Shown: positions 1 through 8,662 of the stretch, piece by piece
Layout: the number at the start of each line of letters is the position of its first letter
How positions within the stretch are numbered: the stretch's first letter is position 1
Source of the DNA: Legionella_A sp963772805
GTDB taxonomy: Bacteria > Pseudomonadota > Gammaproteobacteria > Legionellales > Legionellaceae
Length of the DNA stretch: 64,000 nt
Reading direction: 5' to 3'
Assembly (NCBI GenBank): GCA_963772805.1
Contig: CAVYYU010000002.1
Location: 434,001-498,000 of the forward strand
The notes under the pieces: model-generated
Seen by the model: only the letters and a program-made list of their open reading frames with translations
Told to the model about the DNA's origin: nothing
The model's database searches: none
Program-made: the position numbers and the translations under genes

Positions 1-806
1 ATGATGCCGAAGCGGCCTTCCGAACCGATGATGATTTCATTCAAATTCGGACCCATGGAAGCGTGTGGGTAGGGAACCAAGCTAATCGATCCTGCAGGAG
101 TAACGCAGGTTAGTGCCAAAGTCATGTCAGCGATTGTTCCATACTGGTCAGATTGCATGCCAACCGAACGGGTTGCCAGCCAGCCACCCAGTGTAGAAAA
201 TTCAAACGAGTCGGGAAAATGGCCTAAACTGAACCCCTGTTCATTGAGTTGAGATTCAATTTCCGGACCGAAAGCGCCTGCCTGAATAGTTGCAGTTTGT
301 GAGCTTGCGTCAATTGTTAGTACCTTGTTCATGTGCGACATATCAACAGAGACCACCATTCTGGCTTCTGAGGCTGGCGCTTCCAACGCCCCTACGATGT
401 TGGTGCCACCGCCAAAGGCAATCAAGCACGCATCAAATTGAATAGCGGCGTCCATCAGGATGCTCACGTCGCTGTGATTTTGTGGATAAACAATCAGATC
501 CGGGGCACGCAGTACCTCCCCTTTTCTGATGCGGGCTAAATCACGATAACTTTTTCCATAGGCATGCAACAAACGCGAGTATTTGTCTTGTTGCAGCTGC
601 TCTGCGTCGAAATGCGTTGTTAGGTAGTGCAAAAAAGGTTTGTTTTCAATAATGGGGTTTAGATTGATGTCATCAAAAGCGATGGGCAGCATTTGGTAGC
701 TGGTGTCACATCCGAGCAACTGTCTAACATAGGGTAAAAATTTAGGCATATTGCTAGTATCAGGCGATTTGTCTTCCGATCCCCACCCCCACCATTTCAT
801 GTGCAT
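1..806 (-). CDS. FAD-binding oxidase, alkyldihydroxyacetonephosphate synthase-like (partial)
   Basis: The gene runs off the left edge of the window, so only the N-terminal 268 codons are present. The first residues after the start (MKWWGWG) are the hallmark N-terminus of the AGPS-like branch of FAD-linked PCMH oxidases, and the last visible part reads GSEGRFGI, the conserved FAD-contact segment (GSEGTLGI type). The family transfers or oxidises glycerol-ether or 2-hydroxy-acid substrates; the exact substrate cannot be told here. The start could be the ATG at 806 or the ATG at 800. I chose 806 only because it is the longer. The gene is divergent from plsC, so a link to glycerolipid synthesis is possible but is inference. 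Confidence 0.8.
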   Translation of the reverse strand, partial: MHMKWWGWGSEDKSPDTSNMPKFLPYVRQLLGCDTSYQMLPIAFDDINLNPIIENKPFLHYLTTHFDAEQLQQDKYSRLLHAYGKSYRDLARIRKGEVLRAPDLIVYPQNHSDVSILMDAAIQFDACLIAFGGGTNIVGALEAPASEARMVVSVDMSHMNKVLTIDASSQTATIQAGAFGPEIESQLNEQGFSLGHFPDSFEFSTLGGWLATRSVGMQSDQYGTIADMTLALTCVTPAGSISLVPYPHASMGPNLNEIIIGSEGRFGI

Positions 807-979
807 GTATACTCCTTTGCTAAAACCAATCATTCTTGGCGTCGGTCAATCATTTAAACAGAAGCAGTTCTGCGATCAAATTGCAGGCGATAATATCCTA
901 CGAGGTAGGGAGGCGTCTAGTCAATTAAGTGCTTGAACAAGCATGTAATTAATCAGAAAATCAAATCAGAAAATATAAG

Positions 980-1008
980 TTTAAAAATGTGGATTCAGAC
1001 ACTATAAT
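980..1008 (+). promoter_or_regulatory. candidate sigma70 promoter for plsC
   Basis: TTTAAA (980-985), a 17-bp spacer and a perfect TATAAT (1003-1008), followed about 60 bp later by the plsC start. The -35 match is only 4 of 6. No competing signal was seen in the 263-bp gap. Confidence 0.4.
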
Positions 1009-1069
1009 TAAACGGTATGCAGATTGAATGCCGTCAGCGATGACAGCTTACTAGGGTAAAAATAGTGCT

Positions 1070-1723
1070 ATGGATAGTATATTACAATATAGTTTCGAAA
1101 AATTTTGTAAGCTTGTTTTAAGAAAATATTGTCGCTTACGCACTAATCAAGTGGAAATTCCGCCGGGGCCTTTTATTGTTTGCAGTAATCATGCCAGTCA
1201 TTTGGATACGCCCGCATTGATGATTGCACTGCAAAAACCGTTTCATGATTTTAAGATGATAGCAGCGAAAGATCATTTCCAGCCGGATCCCACCAAGAGG
1301 ACGCTCTCACAGCGCCTGTTTAACCTGATTCTGGTTGATCGAGACGCTGCCCCATTGGAAACGAGGCGCCTGCTTAAAGAGTGCGAGCTTGCCAAAGCAC
1401 AGAAAAAAAATATTATTATTTATCCTGAAGGAACACGTTCAACAGACGCTAAAATGCATTCGTTTAAGTCAGGGAGCATTTATCTGGCTCAGAAATTGAA
1501 TTTACCGATTATCCCGGCAGCCATTACAGGTACCGGAGAGGCTTTAGCTAAAAACAGATGGTTTATTCGCCCTACACAAATCACCGTACGTTTTGGCAAC
1601 CCGATACTGCCAGGGCGTTTTTCCGGAGCAATTCAAAAAGCAACGCTGCAGCAATTGACGCACGAATTAGAGCAAGCAATTCAGGTGTTGTTAGCCGAGG
1701 TTAATGACGGGACTGTTTGCTGA
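1070..1723 (+). CDS. plsC: 1-acyl-sn-glycerol-3-phosphate acyltransferase (PlsC family)
   Basis: A 217-residue acyltransferase that acylates lysophosphatidic acid to phosphatidic acid at the inner membrane, in phospholipid synthesis. The two family motifs are present: NHASHLD at residues 40-46 (HX4D catalytic pair) and YPEGTRS at 118-124 (phosphate binding). The length is typical of the short bacterial PlsC/LPLAT group. The ribosome binding site before the ATG is weak. It is convergent with yhbY and divergent from the AGPS-like oxidase. Paralogues acting on other acyl acceptors cannot be excluded from sequence alone. Confidence 0.85.
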   Translation: MDSILQYSFEKFCKLVLRKYCRLRTNQVEIPPGPFIVCSNHASHLDTPALMIALQKPFHDFKMIAAKDHFQPDPTKRTLSQRLFNLILVDRDAAPLETRRLLKECELAKAQKKNIIIYPEGTRSTDAKMHSFKSGSIYLAQKLNLPIIPAAITGTGEALAKNRWFIRPTQITVRFGNPILPGRFSGAIQKATLQQLTHELEQAIQVLLAEVNDGTVC

Positions 1724-1746
1724 AAGTGGCTTGGAACTAGATCTAG

Positions 1747-1831
1747 CCCGTATTAGCGAAACGCAATACAGGTTTATGTGCCCGTGCCATCCCCGGACTA
1801 CGACGGCGTCTAATCCGGGTGGCGTTTTGAA
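1747..1831. repeat. REP-like palindromic intergenic element
   Basis: The gap between convergent plsC and yhbY holds TAGCCCGTATTAG followed by a palindromic unit whose outer arms CCCGGA (1792-1797) and TCCGGG (1814-1819) pair. A related sequence (TAGCCCGAATTAG...GTAATCCGGGG) lies at 46094-46127, and a decayed one between nuoD and nuoE near 11588. The wording resembles widespread bacterial TAGCCCGGATTA-type palindromes. It may also serve as a hairpin at the ends of both transcripts. Confidence 0.5.
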
Positions 1832-1837
1832 AAAGGC

Positions 1838-2107
1838 TTACTTGTCTTTGTTCTTACGATAAATTATTGCAGTACCGCCTATTAGTTGAACCAACTCCGC
1901 ACCCAGTTGTTGGCACATATCGGCAGCAATGATCTGCCGGTCAGCTTTTTCGGCGCCATTGATTTTCACCTTGATCAGCTCATGGCTAAGCAAGGCAATG
2001 TTGGTTTCTTCAATGACGGCGGGGGTTAATCCTTTCGCACCGAGCAATACCACGGGTTTTAAATGATGTGCTTTAACTTTAAGAGCTTGTTTGAATGATG
2101 TATTCAC
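1838..2107 (-). CDS. yhbY: YhbY/CRM-domain RNA-binding protein
   Basis: A small CRM-domain protein that associates with the pre-50S ribosomal subunit. The core LKPVVLLGAKGLT and the following HELIKVKI are the conserved YhbY/CRM signatures, with the GxxG-like loop between strand and helix, and the C-terminal IGGTAIIYR matches the family end. I set the start at a GTG at 2107 (89 residues), because the reading frame upstream to 2191 adds a non-homologous 28-residue stretch. The ribosome binding site does not decide the matter. It lies divergent to rlmE-ftsH, the same arrangement as in Escherichia coli. Confidence 0.88.
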   Translation of the reverse strand: MNTSFKQALKVKAHHLKPVVLLGAKGLTPAVIEETNIALLSHELIKVKINGAEKADRQIIAADMCQQLGAELVQLIGGTAIIYRKNKDK

Positions 2108-2326
2108 AATGACTATCCGTAAAAATAGAGGCACGACTGAATAGGCTGAACCCGGCGAGTGGGTCAAAATCCTGGTTGTTTTTATCAACAATTCAGAACT
2201 GTGATGGTCTTAAACGCGGCTTGCACATTCAATAGAGCATAAAATGGCAAATTATTGCACGTTTTGCTGGGAAAAGGTAGCGTTATTCAGTATGATATAA
2301 ATAAATAATCCACCTGACGAATTTGC

Positions 2327-2947
2327 ATGGCTCGCACCAAAAGTAGTAAACGCTGGTTAGAAGAACATTTTAACGATGTGTATGTAAAGAAAGCCCAAGC
2401 GGAAGGATATCGCAGTCGCGCAGTCTACAAACTGCAGGAAGTAAACGAAAAAGAGCAATTGCTCAAGCCTGGTATGACAGTCGTTGATTTAGGTGCGGCA
2501 CCTGGCGGGTGGACGCAGTATGTTACAGAGAAACTCGATGGACGAGGTACTATAATAGCACTCGATATATTACCCATGGATGCTCTGCCTGATGTACACT
2601 TTATTCTGGGTGATTTTCAGGAAGACGAAGTGTTGCAACAGCTGCTTAGCCAAATACCCGCACCAGGGGTTGATCTTGTGTTGTGTGATATGGCACCGAA
2701 TATGAGTGGTAACACGGCGGTTGATATTCCACGAGCAATGTATCTCGCTGAACTGGCCTTTGATTTTAGTGACAAGATGTTAAAGCCTGGCGGGGCTTTG
2801 TTGATGAAGATTTTTCATGGAACAGGCTTTGAGGAACTGGTAAAACAGGCGCGATCGAAATTTTCACGGGTGGTTATTCGCAAGCCGTTGGCTTCACGTT
2901 CTCGTTCGCGGGAAACCTATTTGCTGGCGAAGGGCTTTAATTTATAG
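2327..2947 (+). CDS. rlmE: 23S rRNA (uridine-2552-2'-O)-methyltransferase
   Basis: RlmE (RrmJ/FtsJ) methylates the ribose of U2552 in the A loop of 23S rRNA, using S-adenosylmethionine, late in 50S assembly. The 206-residue length is standard. The SAM-binding motif VDLGAAPGGWTQY is present, as are the K-D-K-E catalytic tetrad contexts: YKLQE, LCDMAPN, LMKIFHG and SRSRETYL. It lies 52 bp upstream of ftsH, the conserved enterobacterial and Legionella arrangement, and is probably co-transcribed with it. Confidence 0.95.
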   Translation: MARTKSSKRWLEEHFNDVYVKKAQAEGYRSRAVYKLQEVNEKEQLLKPGMTVVDLGAAPGGWTQYVTEKLDGRGTIIALDILPMDALPDVHFILGDFQEDEVLQQLLSQIPAPGVDLVLCDMAPNMSGNTAVDIPRAMYLAELAFDFSDKMLKPGGALLMKIFHGTGFEELVKQARSKFSRVVIRKPLASRSRSRETYLLAKGFNL

Positions 2948-2999
2948 TAACTTTATCGTTCTCACGTCGTAGCAATACGCCATAAAAGAGGTCAATACT

Positions 3000-4925
3000 T
3001 TGAACGACATGGTAAAAAATTTATTTTTGTGGCTAATAATAGCCATTGTACTGGTTTCAGTGTTCAGTAATTTTGGGCCGCGGCATGCCGCCACTGAGAA
3101 GGTGTCCTACAGTCAGTTTCTCAAAGAAATTGATAAAGGGATGATAACTTCAGTGACCGTTGAAGATAATAAAATCATCAAGGGTGTAACTAAAAATAGT
3201 GAGCGGTTTGTCACCTATATGCCCATGCAGGATAATGCACTTCTGGGTGAGTTATTAAAAAATAATGTTGATGTTAGCGGTCAGGAAAAACAGCAAGAGA
3301 GTTTCCTTCTGCATTTATTCATTAACTGGTTCCCCATGTTACTGCTTATTGGTGTCTGGGTCTTTTTTATGCGTCAGATGCAGGGTGGTGGTAGTGGGCG
3401 AGGTGCTATGTCGTTTGGGCGTTCTCGTGCTCGTTTGTTGGGTGAAGATCAGGTTAAGGTTACTTTTGCTGATGTGGCCGGTGTGGATGAAGCAAAAGAA
3501 GAAGTTAAAGAATTAGTCGACTTCTTGCGTGATCCAACGAAATTTCAAAATCTTGGCGGGCGAATTCCGCGAGGTGTGTTGCTGGTCGGTGCTCCTGGCA
3601 CGGGTAAAACCTTGTTGGCTCGCGCAGTTGCCGGTGAAGCTAAAGTGCCGTTTTTTACTATCTCAGGTTCAGATTTCGTTGAAATGTTTGTTGGTGTCGG
3701 TGCATCCAGGGTGCGTGACATGTTCGAGCAGGCTAAAAAACAAGCCCCCTGTATTATTTTTATCGACGAAATTGATGCTGTTGGCCGCCATCGCGGCGCG
3801 GGACTTGGCGGCGGTCATGATGAGCGCGAACAAACATTAAACCAGTTGCTGGTAGAAATGGATGGGTTTGAAGGCAATGAAGGTGTGATTATCATTGCAG
3901 CTACAAACCGTCCTGATGTCTTGGATCCGGCATTGTTGCGCCCAGGTCGTTTTGACCGTCAGGTAGTGGTGCCGTTGCCTGATATTCGCGGTCGCGAGCA
4001 AATACTGAAAGTACATTTAAGTAAAGTGCCTATTGAACCGGATGTTGAAGTATTGCCTGTTGCCCGTGGAACACCTGGTTTTTCGGGAGCTGACCTGGCA
4101 AATCTGATTAATGAGGCCGCACTATTTGCCGCACGCTCAAACAAGCGAAAAGTGAGCATGAGTGATCTGGATAAAGCGAAAGACAAGATTATGATGGGCG
4201 CCGAGCGGCGCTCGATGGTGATGGATGATAATGAGAAGAAACTCACTGCATACCATGAGTCTGGGCATGCGATAGTGGGTTTGTCTGTGCCTGAACATGA
4301 TCCCGTTTACAAGGTAACTATTATTCCACGTGGAAGGGCCTTAGGCGTTACCATGTTCTTACCAGAGCAAGACCGATACAGTCATAGCAAACGGCGTTTA
4401 GAAAGCCAGTTAGCCAGTCTTTTTGGCGGACGTGTTGCGGAAGAGTTGATTTTTGGCGCGGACAGTGTGACTACCGGTGCCTCGAATGACATTATGCGCG
4501 CCACTGAAATAGCACGAAAGATGGTGACGAGTTGGGGACTTTCAAATATGGGTCCACTCACCTTTGGACAAGAGGAAGGCGAGGTATTTTTAGGCCGCTC
4601 AGTGAACCAGAATAAAGAAATATCAGATCAGACAGCGCAGAAAATTGACGAAGAAGTGCGGCAGATAATTGATAGAAATTATCAACATGCCAAAAAAATT
4701 GTCAGCGATAATCTGGATAAACTGCATGCAATGGCTGAAGGACTCATTAAGTATGAAACCATTGATGCCAAACAAATTGCTGAGATTATGTCTGGTAAAG
4801 CGCCTTCGCCTCCGGATGATTGGGAGGCGTTGAAAGTCATCGACAAAGAGCCACCTGCAGTGGAAAAAAAAGAAGCGAAGACTAAGCCGGTTAAGCGAAC
4901 TGATGATCCGGCAAAGGAACACTAA
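3000..4925 (+). CDS. ftsH: ATP-dependent zinc metalloprotease FtsH
   Basis: A membrane-anchored AAA+ protease that degrades short-lived cytosolic and misassembled membrane proteins, including LpxC in relatives. Of 641 residues, TM helices lie near 7-25 and 103-124 and flank a periplasmic domain. Walker A GAPGTGKT is at 197-204, Walker B IIFIDEID follows, then the second region of homology ATNRPDVLDPALLRPGR, and the zinc site HESGH near 418. I prefer the TTG start at 3000: AGAGG at 2987-2991 gives a spacing of 8, whereas the ATG at 3009 would be 17 away. The C-terminal tail is lysine- and proline-rich, as is usual. Confidence 0.96.
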   Translation: MNDMVKNLFLWLIIAIVLVSVFSNFGPRHAATEKVSYSQFLKEIDKGMITSVTVEDNKIIKGVTKNSERFVTYMPMQDNALLGELLKNNVDVSGQEKQQESFLLHLFINWFPMLLLIGVWVFFMRQMQGGGSGRGAMSFGRSRARLLGEDQVKVTFADVAGVDEAKEEVKELVDFLRDPTKFQNLGGRIPRGVLLVGAPGTGKTLLARAVAGEAKVPFFTISGSDFVEMFVGVGASRVRDMFEQAKKQAPCIIFIDEIDAVGRHRGAGLGGGHDEREQTLNQLLVEMDGFEGNEGVIIIAATNRPDVLDPALLRPGRFDRQVVVPLPDIRGREQILKVHLSKVPIEPDVEVLPVARGTPGFSGADLANLINEAALFAARSNKRKVSMSDLDKAKDKIMMGAERRSMVMDDNEKKLTAYHESGHAIVGLSVPEHDPVYKVTIIPRGRALGVTMFLPEQDRYSHSKRRLESQLASLFGGRVAEELIFGADSVTTGASNDIMRATEIARKMVTSWGLSNMGPLTFGQEEGEVFLGRSVNQNKEISDQTAQKIDEEVRQIIDRNYQHAKKIVSDNLDKLHAMAEGLIKYETIDAKQIAEIMSGKAPSPPDDWEALKVIDKEPPAVEKKEAKTKPVKRTDDPAKEH

Positions 4926-4948
4926 AAAACAAGTTTTGCGGGGCGCGA

Positions 4949-5818
4949 GTGGACAGTGAGCAATTTCGTCAATGGTGCAAGGCTCGGGTCTCGCTTTCAA
5001 CCCCCTTTGCTCTCCCGCAACAATCTTTAATCATGGGGGTGCTCAATGTTACCCCTGATTCATTTTCCGATGGCGGGTGTTTTCTCGATCCTGATTTGGC
5101 CTGTCAACAAGCGTTGTCAATGATAAGTCAGGGGGCTGATATCTTGGATATCGGCGGTGAATCGTCAAAACCCAACGCGATTCCTGTGTCCTGTGAGGAA
5201 GAGCTGGCGCGGGTTATCCCTGTTATTGAGCGCCTACGCGCAGCCAGTAATATCTGCCTGTCAATCGACACCAGTAAAGCGGTAGTCATGCGTGAGGCGG
5301 TGGCAGCCGGAGCGTCAATGATCAACGATATTATGGCATTGCGTGGTGAAGATGCGCTCTCGGTGGCAGCCAGCGTTAATGCTTCTGTATGTTTAATGCA
5401 TATGCAAGGAACTCCTCAATCCATGCAGCACAATCCGCAATATCACGATGATGTTGTTGATGAAATTAATATATTTTTTCAGCAGCGTATCGAGGCCTGT
5501 GTGAATGCGGGCATTAGCCGCGATCGTATTATTCTTGATCCGGGTTTTGGTTTTGGTAAGTCGATACGGCATAATCTGCAAATTATCAAGCGGGTTGCAG
5601 AGTTTCAACGTCACAAACAGCCTTTGCTTCTTGGGGTATCGCGCAAAAGCGCACTGGGAAAAGTATTGAACAAAACAGTCGATGAGCGAATGGTTGGGGG
5701 GCTAGCTACAGCCGTGTTTGCGGCAGTGCATGGTGTTGCAATCATCAGAACCCACGATGTAAATGAAACTAGACAAGCATTTGTAATGCTGGATGCGATT
5801 GCAAGTGCGGATTATTAA
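4949..5818 (+). CDS. folP: dihydropteroate synthase
   Basis: Condenses 6-hydroxymethyl-dihydropterin diphosphate with p-aminobenzoate in folate synthesis; the sulfonamide target. The 289-residue protein has the signature loop GVLNVTPDSFSDGG, the pterin site DIGGESSKP, the LDPGFGFGKS segment and the C-terminal LLLGVSRKS, all intact. It starts at a GTG, 23 bp after ftsH. The ftsH-folP-glmM order is conserved across gammaproteobacteria and suggests one transcript up to the inverted-repeat element downstream. Confidence 0.95.
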   Translation: MDSEQFRQWCKARVSLSTPFALPQQSLIMGVLNVTPDSFSDGGCFLDPDLACQQALSMISQGADILDIGGESSKPNAIPVSCEEELARVIPVIERLRAASNICLSIDTSKAVVMREAVAAGASMINDIMALRGEDALSVAASVNASVCLMHMQGTPQSMQHNPQYHDDVVDEINIFFQQRIEACVNAGISRDRIILDPGFGFGKSIRHNLQIIKRVAEFQRHKQPLLLGVSRKSALGKVLNKTVDERMVGGLATAVFAAVHGVAIIRTHDVNETRQAFVMLDAIASADY

Positions 5819-5820
5819 AA

Positions 5821-5939
5821 ATTAGGATTTATGCAAAACACTCAGGAAAATTTTTTTTAATGATTTAGTTTAGACGACTAAATAACATTATTAAAAACAG
5901 ATTTTCACGCAGAGACCGGTGTTTTGCGTAAATCCTAAA
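5821..5939. repeat. 119-bp element with 21-bp terminal inverted repeats
   Basis: Arms at 5821-5841 (ATTAGGATTTATGCAAAACAC) and 5919-5939 pair as inverted repeats with 19 of 21 matches. The interior is AT-rich and contains a smaller inverted repeat TTTAGT/ACTAAA (5864-5869 and 5877-5882) with a 7-nt loop. It fills almost all of the folP-glmM gap. It could be a MITE-like relic or a long RNA hairpin controlling glmM; no obvious short target duplication is evident. Confidence 0.6.
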
Positions 5940-5962
5940 AATATTGAGGGGTGGATTGAAGG

Positions 5963-7321
5963 ATGAGTAAGCGTAAATATTTCGGTACCGATGGTATTCG
6001 TGGGCGAGTAGGATTATCTAGCATCAATCCAGAATTTATGTTGAAGTTGGGATGGGCTTTTGGCCGCGTGCTTGCCGACGGCGGGCGCAAAAAAGTCATT
6101 ATTGGCAAAGACACTAGAATTTCAGGCTATATGCTAGAGTCGGCGTTGGAAGCGGGTCTATCGGCGGCTGGCGTTGATGTGCGGTTATTAGGTCCTATGC
6201 CAACGCCTGCTATCGCTTATCTTACGCAAACGTTGCGCGCAAATGCCGGTATAGTAATTAGTGCCTCTCATAATTTGTTTGAAGATAATGGCGTCAAGTT
6301 TTTTTCAGCAGAGGGCGGTAAACTCCCTGATAGTGTTGAGTTGGAGATTGAAGCTCAGCTGGAGAAAAAACTGCAAATTGTGCCGTCTGCGCAGTTAGGG
6401 AAAGCGACTCGGGTAAATGACGCGACAGGACGCTACATTGAGTTTTGCAAAGCCACCATTCCATCATTAACGAGGCTTTCGGGATTGAAAGTGGTTGTTG
6501 ATTGCGCTAATGGCGCTACCTACCACATTGCGCCCCATGTATTCACTGAATTGGGAGCCGATGTTGAGACTATCGGTGATAAGCCCAATGGATTTAATAT
6601 CAACCAGGGTTGTGGTTCTACTTCCCCTGAGGCACTGCGAGAACAAGTCTTGCAGTCAGGCGCGGACGTTGGTGTTGGGCTTGACGGTGATGGTGATCGA
6701 TTGATTATGGTCGATGCTGCGGGTAATTTAATCAATGGTGATCAGATTATTTATATCATTGCTAAGGATCGGCAACAAAAGGGATTACTGCAGGGTGGGG
6801 TTGTCGGTACTTTAATGAGTAATTATGGCTTAGAGAAAGCAATGGCTACCATGGGTATTCCGTTTCTACGTGCTCAGGTTGGTGACCGTTATGTTCTTGA
6901 AAAATTGAAAGAGCACGATTGGAAAATCGGTGGTGAATCATCTGGCCATGTTGTGTGTCTTGATAAAACGACAACGGGTGATGGTATTGTTGCGGCATTG
7001 CAAGTGTTGGCTATTATGGTCAGGCAAGAAAAGACATTAGCGCAACTGTGCGAAGGAATTACCCTGGTACCGCAAACGCTTATTAATCTTAAAACAGACA
7101 AAGCCTCATCACTTGCTAAGGACTCCCGTGTTTTGAAAGCCGTTGAGACGCTCAATACAACACTCCATGGAGAAGGGCGAGTTTTGTTGCGCCCGTCTGG
7201 TACCGAACCGCTTTTAAGGGTGATGGTCGAAGGCATTAATAGTCAGCAAGTTCAGTTACAGGCACAGCAATTGGCGGAAGAAATTACCAACATTGAACAG
7301 CAGACTAAGAGCTTTCAGTGA
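5963..7321 (+). CDS. glmM: phosphoglucosamine mutase
   Basis: Interconverts glucosamine-6-phosphate and glucosamine-1-phosphate on the way to UDP-GlcNAc, for peptidoglycan and LPS. The 452-residue protein starts with KYFGTDGIRG, carries the phosphoserine loop ISASHN (catalytic Ser), the magnesium loop GLDGDGDR, the sugar-specificity loop GGESSGH and the phosphate-binding RPSGTEPLLRVM. All are as in GlmM rather than in phosphomannomutases; the mannomutase-like paralogue is at 39102. Confidence 0.96.
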   Translation: MSKRKYFGTDGIRGRVGLSSINPEFMLKLGWAFGRVLADGGRKKVIIGKDTRISGYMLESALEAGLSAAGVDVRLLGPMPTPAIAYLTQTLRANAGIVISASHNLFEDNGVKFFSAEGGKLPDSVELEIEAQLEKKLQIVPSAQLGKATRVNDATGRYIEFCKATIPSLTRLSGLKVVVDCANGATYHIAPHVFTELGADVETIGDKPNGFNINQGCGSTSPEALREQVLQSGADVGVGLDGDGDRLIMVDAAGNLINGDQIIYIIAKDRQQKGLLQGGVVGTLMSNYGLEKAMATMGIPFLRAQVGDRYVLEKLKEHDWKIGGESSGHVVCLDKTTTGDGIVAALQVLAIMVRQEKTLAQLCEGITLVPQTLINLKTDKASSLAKDSRVLKAVETLNTTLHGEGRVLLRPSGTEPLLRVMVEGINSQQVQLQAQQLAEEITNIEQQTKSFQ

Positions 7322-7387
7322 GGCTAGCCGCTATGACTTTCGTATTCTTTAAGGTATAGTCTGTCCGCAGAATTTGAGGGGACACGC

Positions 7388-8137
7388 ATGAGACATAAGA
7401 TTGTCATGGGAAATTGGAAAATGAATGGCCGCCTAGATCAGGTGGGTAATTTGTTGCAAGGTATACTTGATAATTTACCCGATAGCTTAGGCGCGGAATG
7501 TGTGGTGCTGCCACCCGCAATTTATTTACCCGTGGTTCGCGATACGCTAGCAGGCAGCTTAATTCGTTGGGGAGCGCAAAATGTTTATCCCCTCGATGCT
7601 GGTGCATACACCGGTGAGTTGTCAGGACCGATGTTAAATGACTATGATTGTTGCTATGTGCTCGTAGGTCATTCCGAGCGTCGGCATCTGTTTCATGAGA
7701 ATGAAAAATTTGTCGCAGATAAATTCCACCATGTAAAAGAACATGATATGATACCGGTTCTTTGTGTGGGCGAGACCTTGGAAGAGCGTGAACAAGGGCT
7801 GACGGAGCAGGTACTGAGCAAGCAATTGCTCGCTGTTGCAGAAGTCGGCAGTCATGTTTTTAAAGATTGTGTTGTGGCTTATGAGCCTGTATGGGCAATA
7901 GGCACAGGGCATACAGCCACCCCAGAACAGGCGCAGCAGGCACATGCATTTATACGCGGCCTGGTGGCTGAACTTGATTTGGATGATGCCCGAAATTTAT
8001 CGATTTTGTACGGTGGCAGCGTCAATGAAAAAAATGCGCTCTCGTTGTTTTCGATGCCGGATGTTGATGGTGGTTTGGTTGGTGGTGCCTCGCTTGATGC
8101 GCGACAGTTTGTGGAAGTAGTGAAATGTATCAAATAA
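7388..8137 (+). CDS. tpiA: triosephosphate isomerase
   Basis: Interconverts dihydroxyacetone phosphate and glyceraldehyde-3-phosphate in glycolysis and gluconeogenesis. The 249-residue TIM barrel has the catalytic lysine in NWKMN, the catalytic histidine in VGHSERR, the catalytic glutamate in AYEPVWAIGTG and the phosphate loop YGGSVN. Good Shine-Dalgarno GAGGGG lies before the ATG. Its end overlaps secG by 13 bp, indicating translational coupling. Confidence 0.96.
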   Translation: MRHKIVMGNWKMNGRLDQVGNLLQGILDNLPDSLGAECVVLPPAIYLPVVRDTLAGSLIRWGAQNVYPLDAGAYTGELSGPMLNDYDCCYVLVGHSERRHLFHENEKFVADKFHHVKEHDMIPVLCVGETLEEREQGLTEQVLSKQLLAVAEVGSHVFKDCVVAYEPVWAIGTGHTATPEQAQQAHAFIRGLVAELDLDDARNLSILYGGSVNEKNALSLFSMPDVDGGLVGGASLDARQFVEVVKCIK

Positions 8138-8445
8138 TATTAATGATTCACGTGCTGGTGGCGATCACCATAATTGGCTTAGTGCTTATTCAGCATGGAA
8201 AAGGTGCTGACATCGGTGCGGCCTTTGGTTCTGGCGCATCAAATACGGTGTTCGGCAGTCAAGGTACAGGCAGTTTCTTGTTTAAATTAACAGGCGGCCT
8301 GGCCTTAACATTTTTTGTAACCAGTTTGTCCTTGTCGTATTTGGTATCTATGCAGTACCAAACAGCAGGTAAGCAGGCAGTTCCTCAACAAATAGCTGAG
8401 CCGGAGAGTAAAGTACCCGTGCCAGTTGATAGTGGACAACAATAA
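8125..8445 (+). CDS. secG: preprotein translocase subunit SecG
   Basis: A small inner-membrane subunit of the SecYEG translocon. The 106 residues hold two TM helices (about 4-22 and 52-72) linked by the conserved cytosolic QHGKGADIGAAFGSGASNTVFG loop region, quoted here as QHGKGADIGAAFGSG. The C-terminal tail after residue 80 is polar and variable, as in the family. The tpiA-secG-tRNA(Leu)-nuoA order is conserved in Legionella-like and Pseudomonas-like genomes. Confidence 0.93.
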   Translation: MYQIILMIHVLVAITIIGLVLIQHGKGADIGAAFGSGASNTVFGSQGTGSFLFKLTGGLALTFFVTSLSLSYLVSMQYQTAGKQAVPQQIAEPESKVPVPVDSGQQ

Positions 8446-8485
8446 TAATAGTTTGGTTTTCAACTGTTTCAGCCAGGTAATTATT

Positions 8486-8502
8486 CAACACTATTAGTGT
8501 TG
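8486..8502 (+). terminator. hairpin after secG
   Basis: CAACACT (8486-8492), loop ATT, AGTGTTG (8496-8502): a perfect 7-bp stem 40 bp after the secG stop, followed by TGTATTTA. The U-run is poor, so termination may be partial, leaving read-through to the tRNA. Confidence 0.4.
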
Positions 8503-8563
8503 TGTATTTACAGGCAGATACGCGCTTCTTAAATAAAGCATTTGAAAATACAATAAAATATAT

Positions 8564-8648
8564 GCCGAAGTGGTGGAATTGGTAGACACGCCGTCTTGAG
8601 GGGGCGGTGGCGTAAGCCGTGCCGGTTCGAGTCCGGCCTTCGGCACCA
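8564..8648 (+). tRNA. tRNA-Leu (anticodon GAG)
   Basis: An 85-nt class II tRNA. The acceptor stem GCCGAAG (8564-8570) pairs with CTTCGGC (8638-8644), followed by discriminator A and an encoded CCA. The anticodon loop is TTGAGGG, with GAG as anticodon reading CUC/CUU. A long variable arm (GGTGGCGTAAGCCGT region) and the T loop GTTCGAGTC are present. It lies 15 bp ahead of nuoA. Confidence 0.95.
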
Positions 8649-8662
8649 TACATAAGAGCAAA

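Noticed and set aside
751..936. 61-residue plus-strand open frame
   Set aside because: It overlaps the start of the FAD oxidase on the other strand, has no ribosome site and no family resemblance.
4623..5000. 125-residue minus-strand open frame across ftsH and folP
   Set aside because: Shadow of the two well-supported plus-strand genes.
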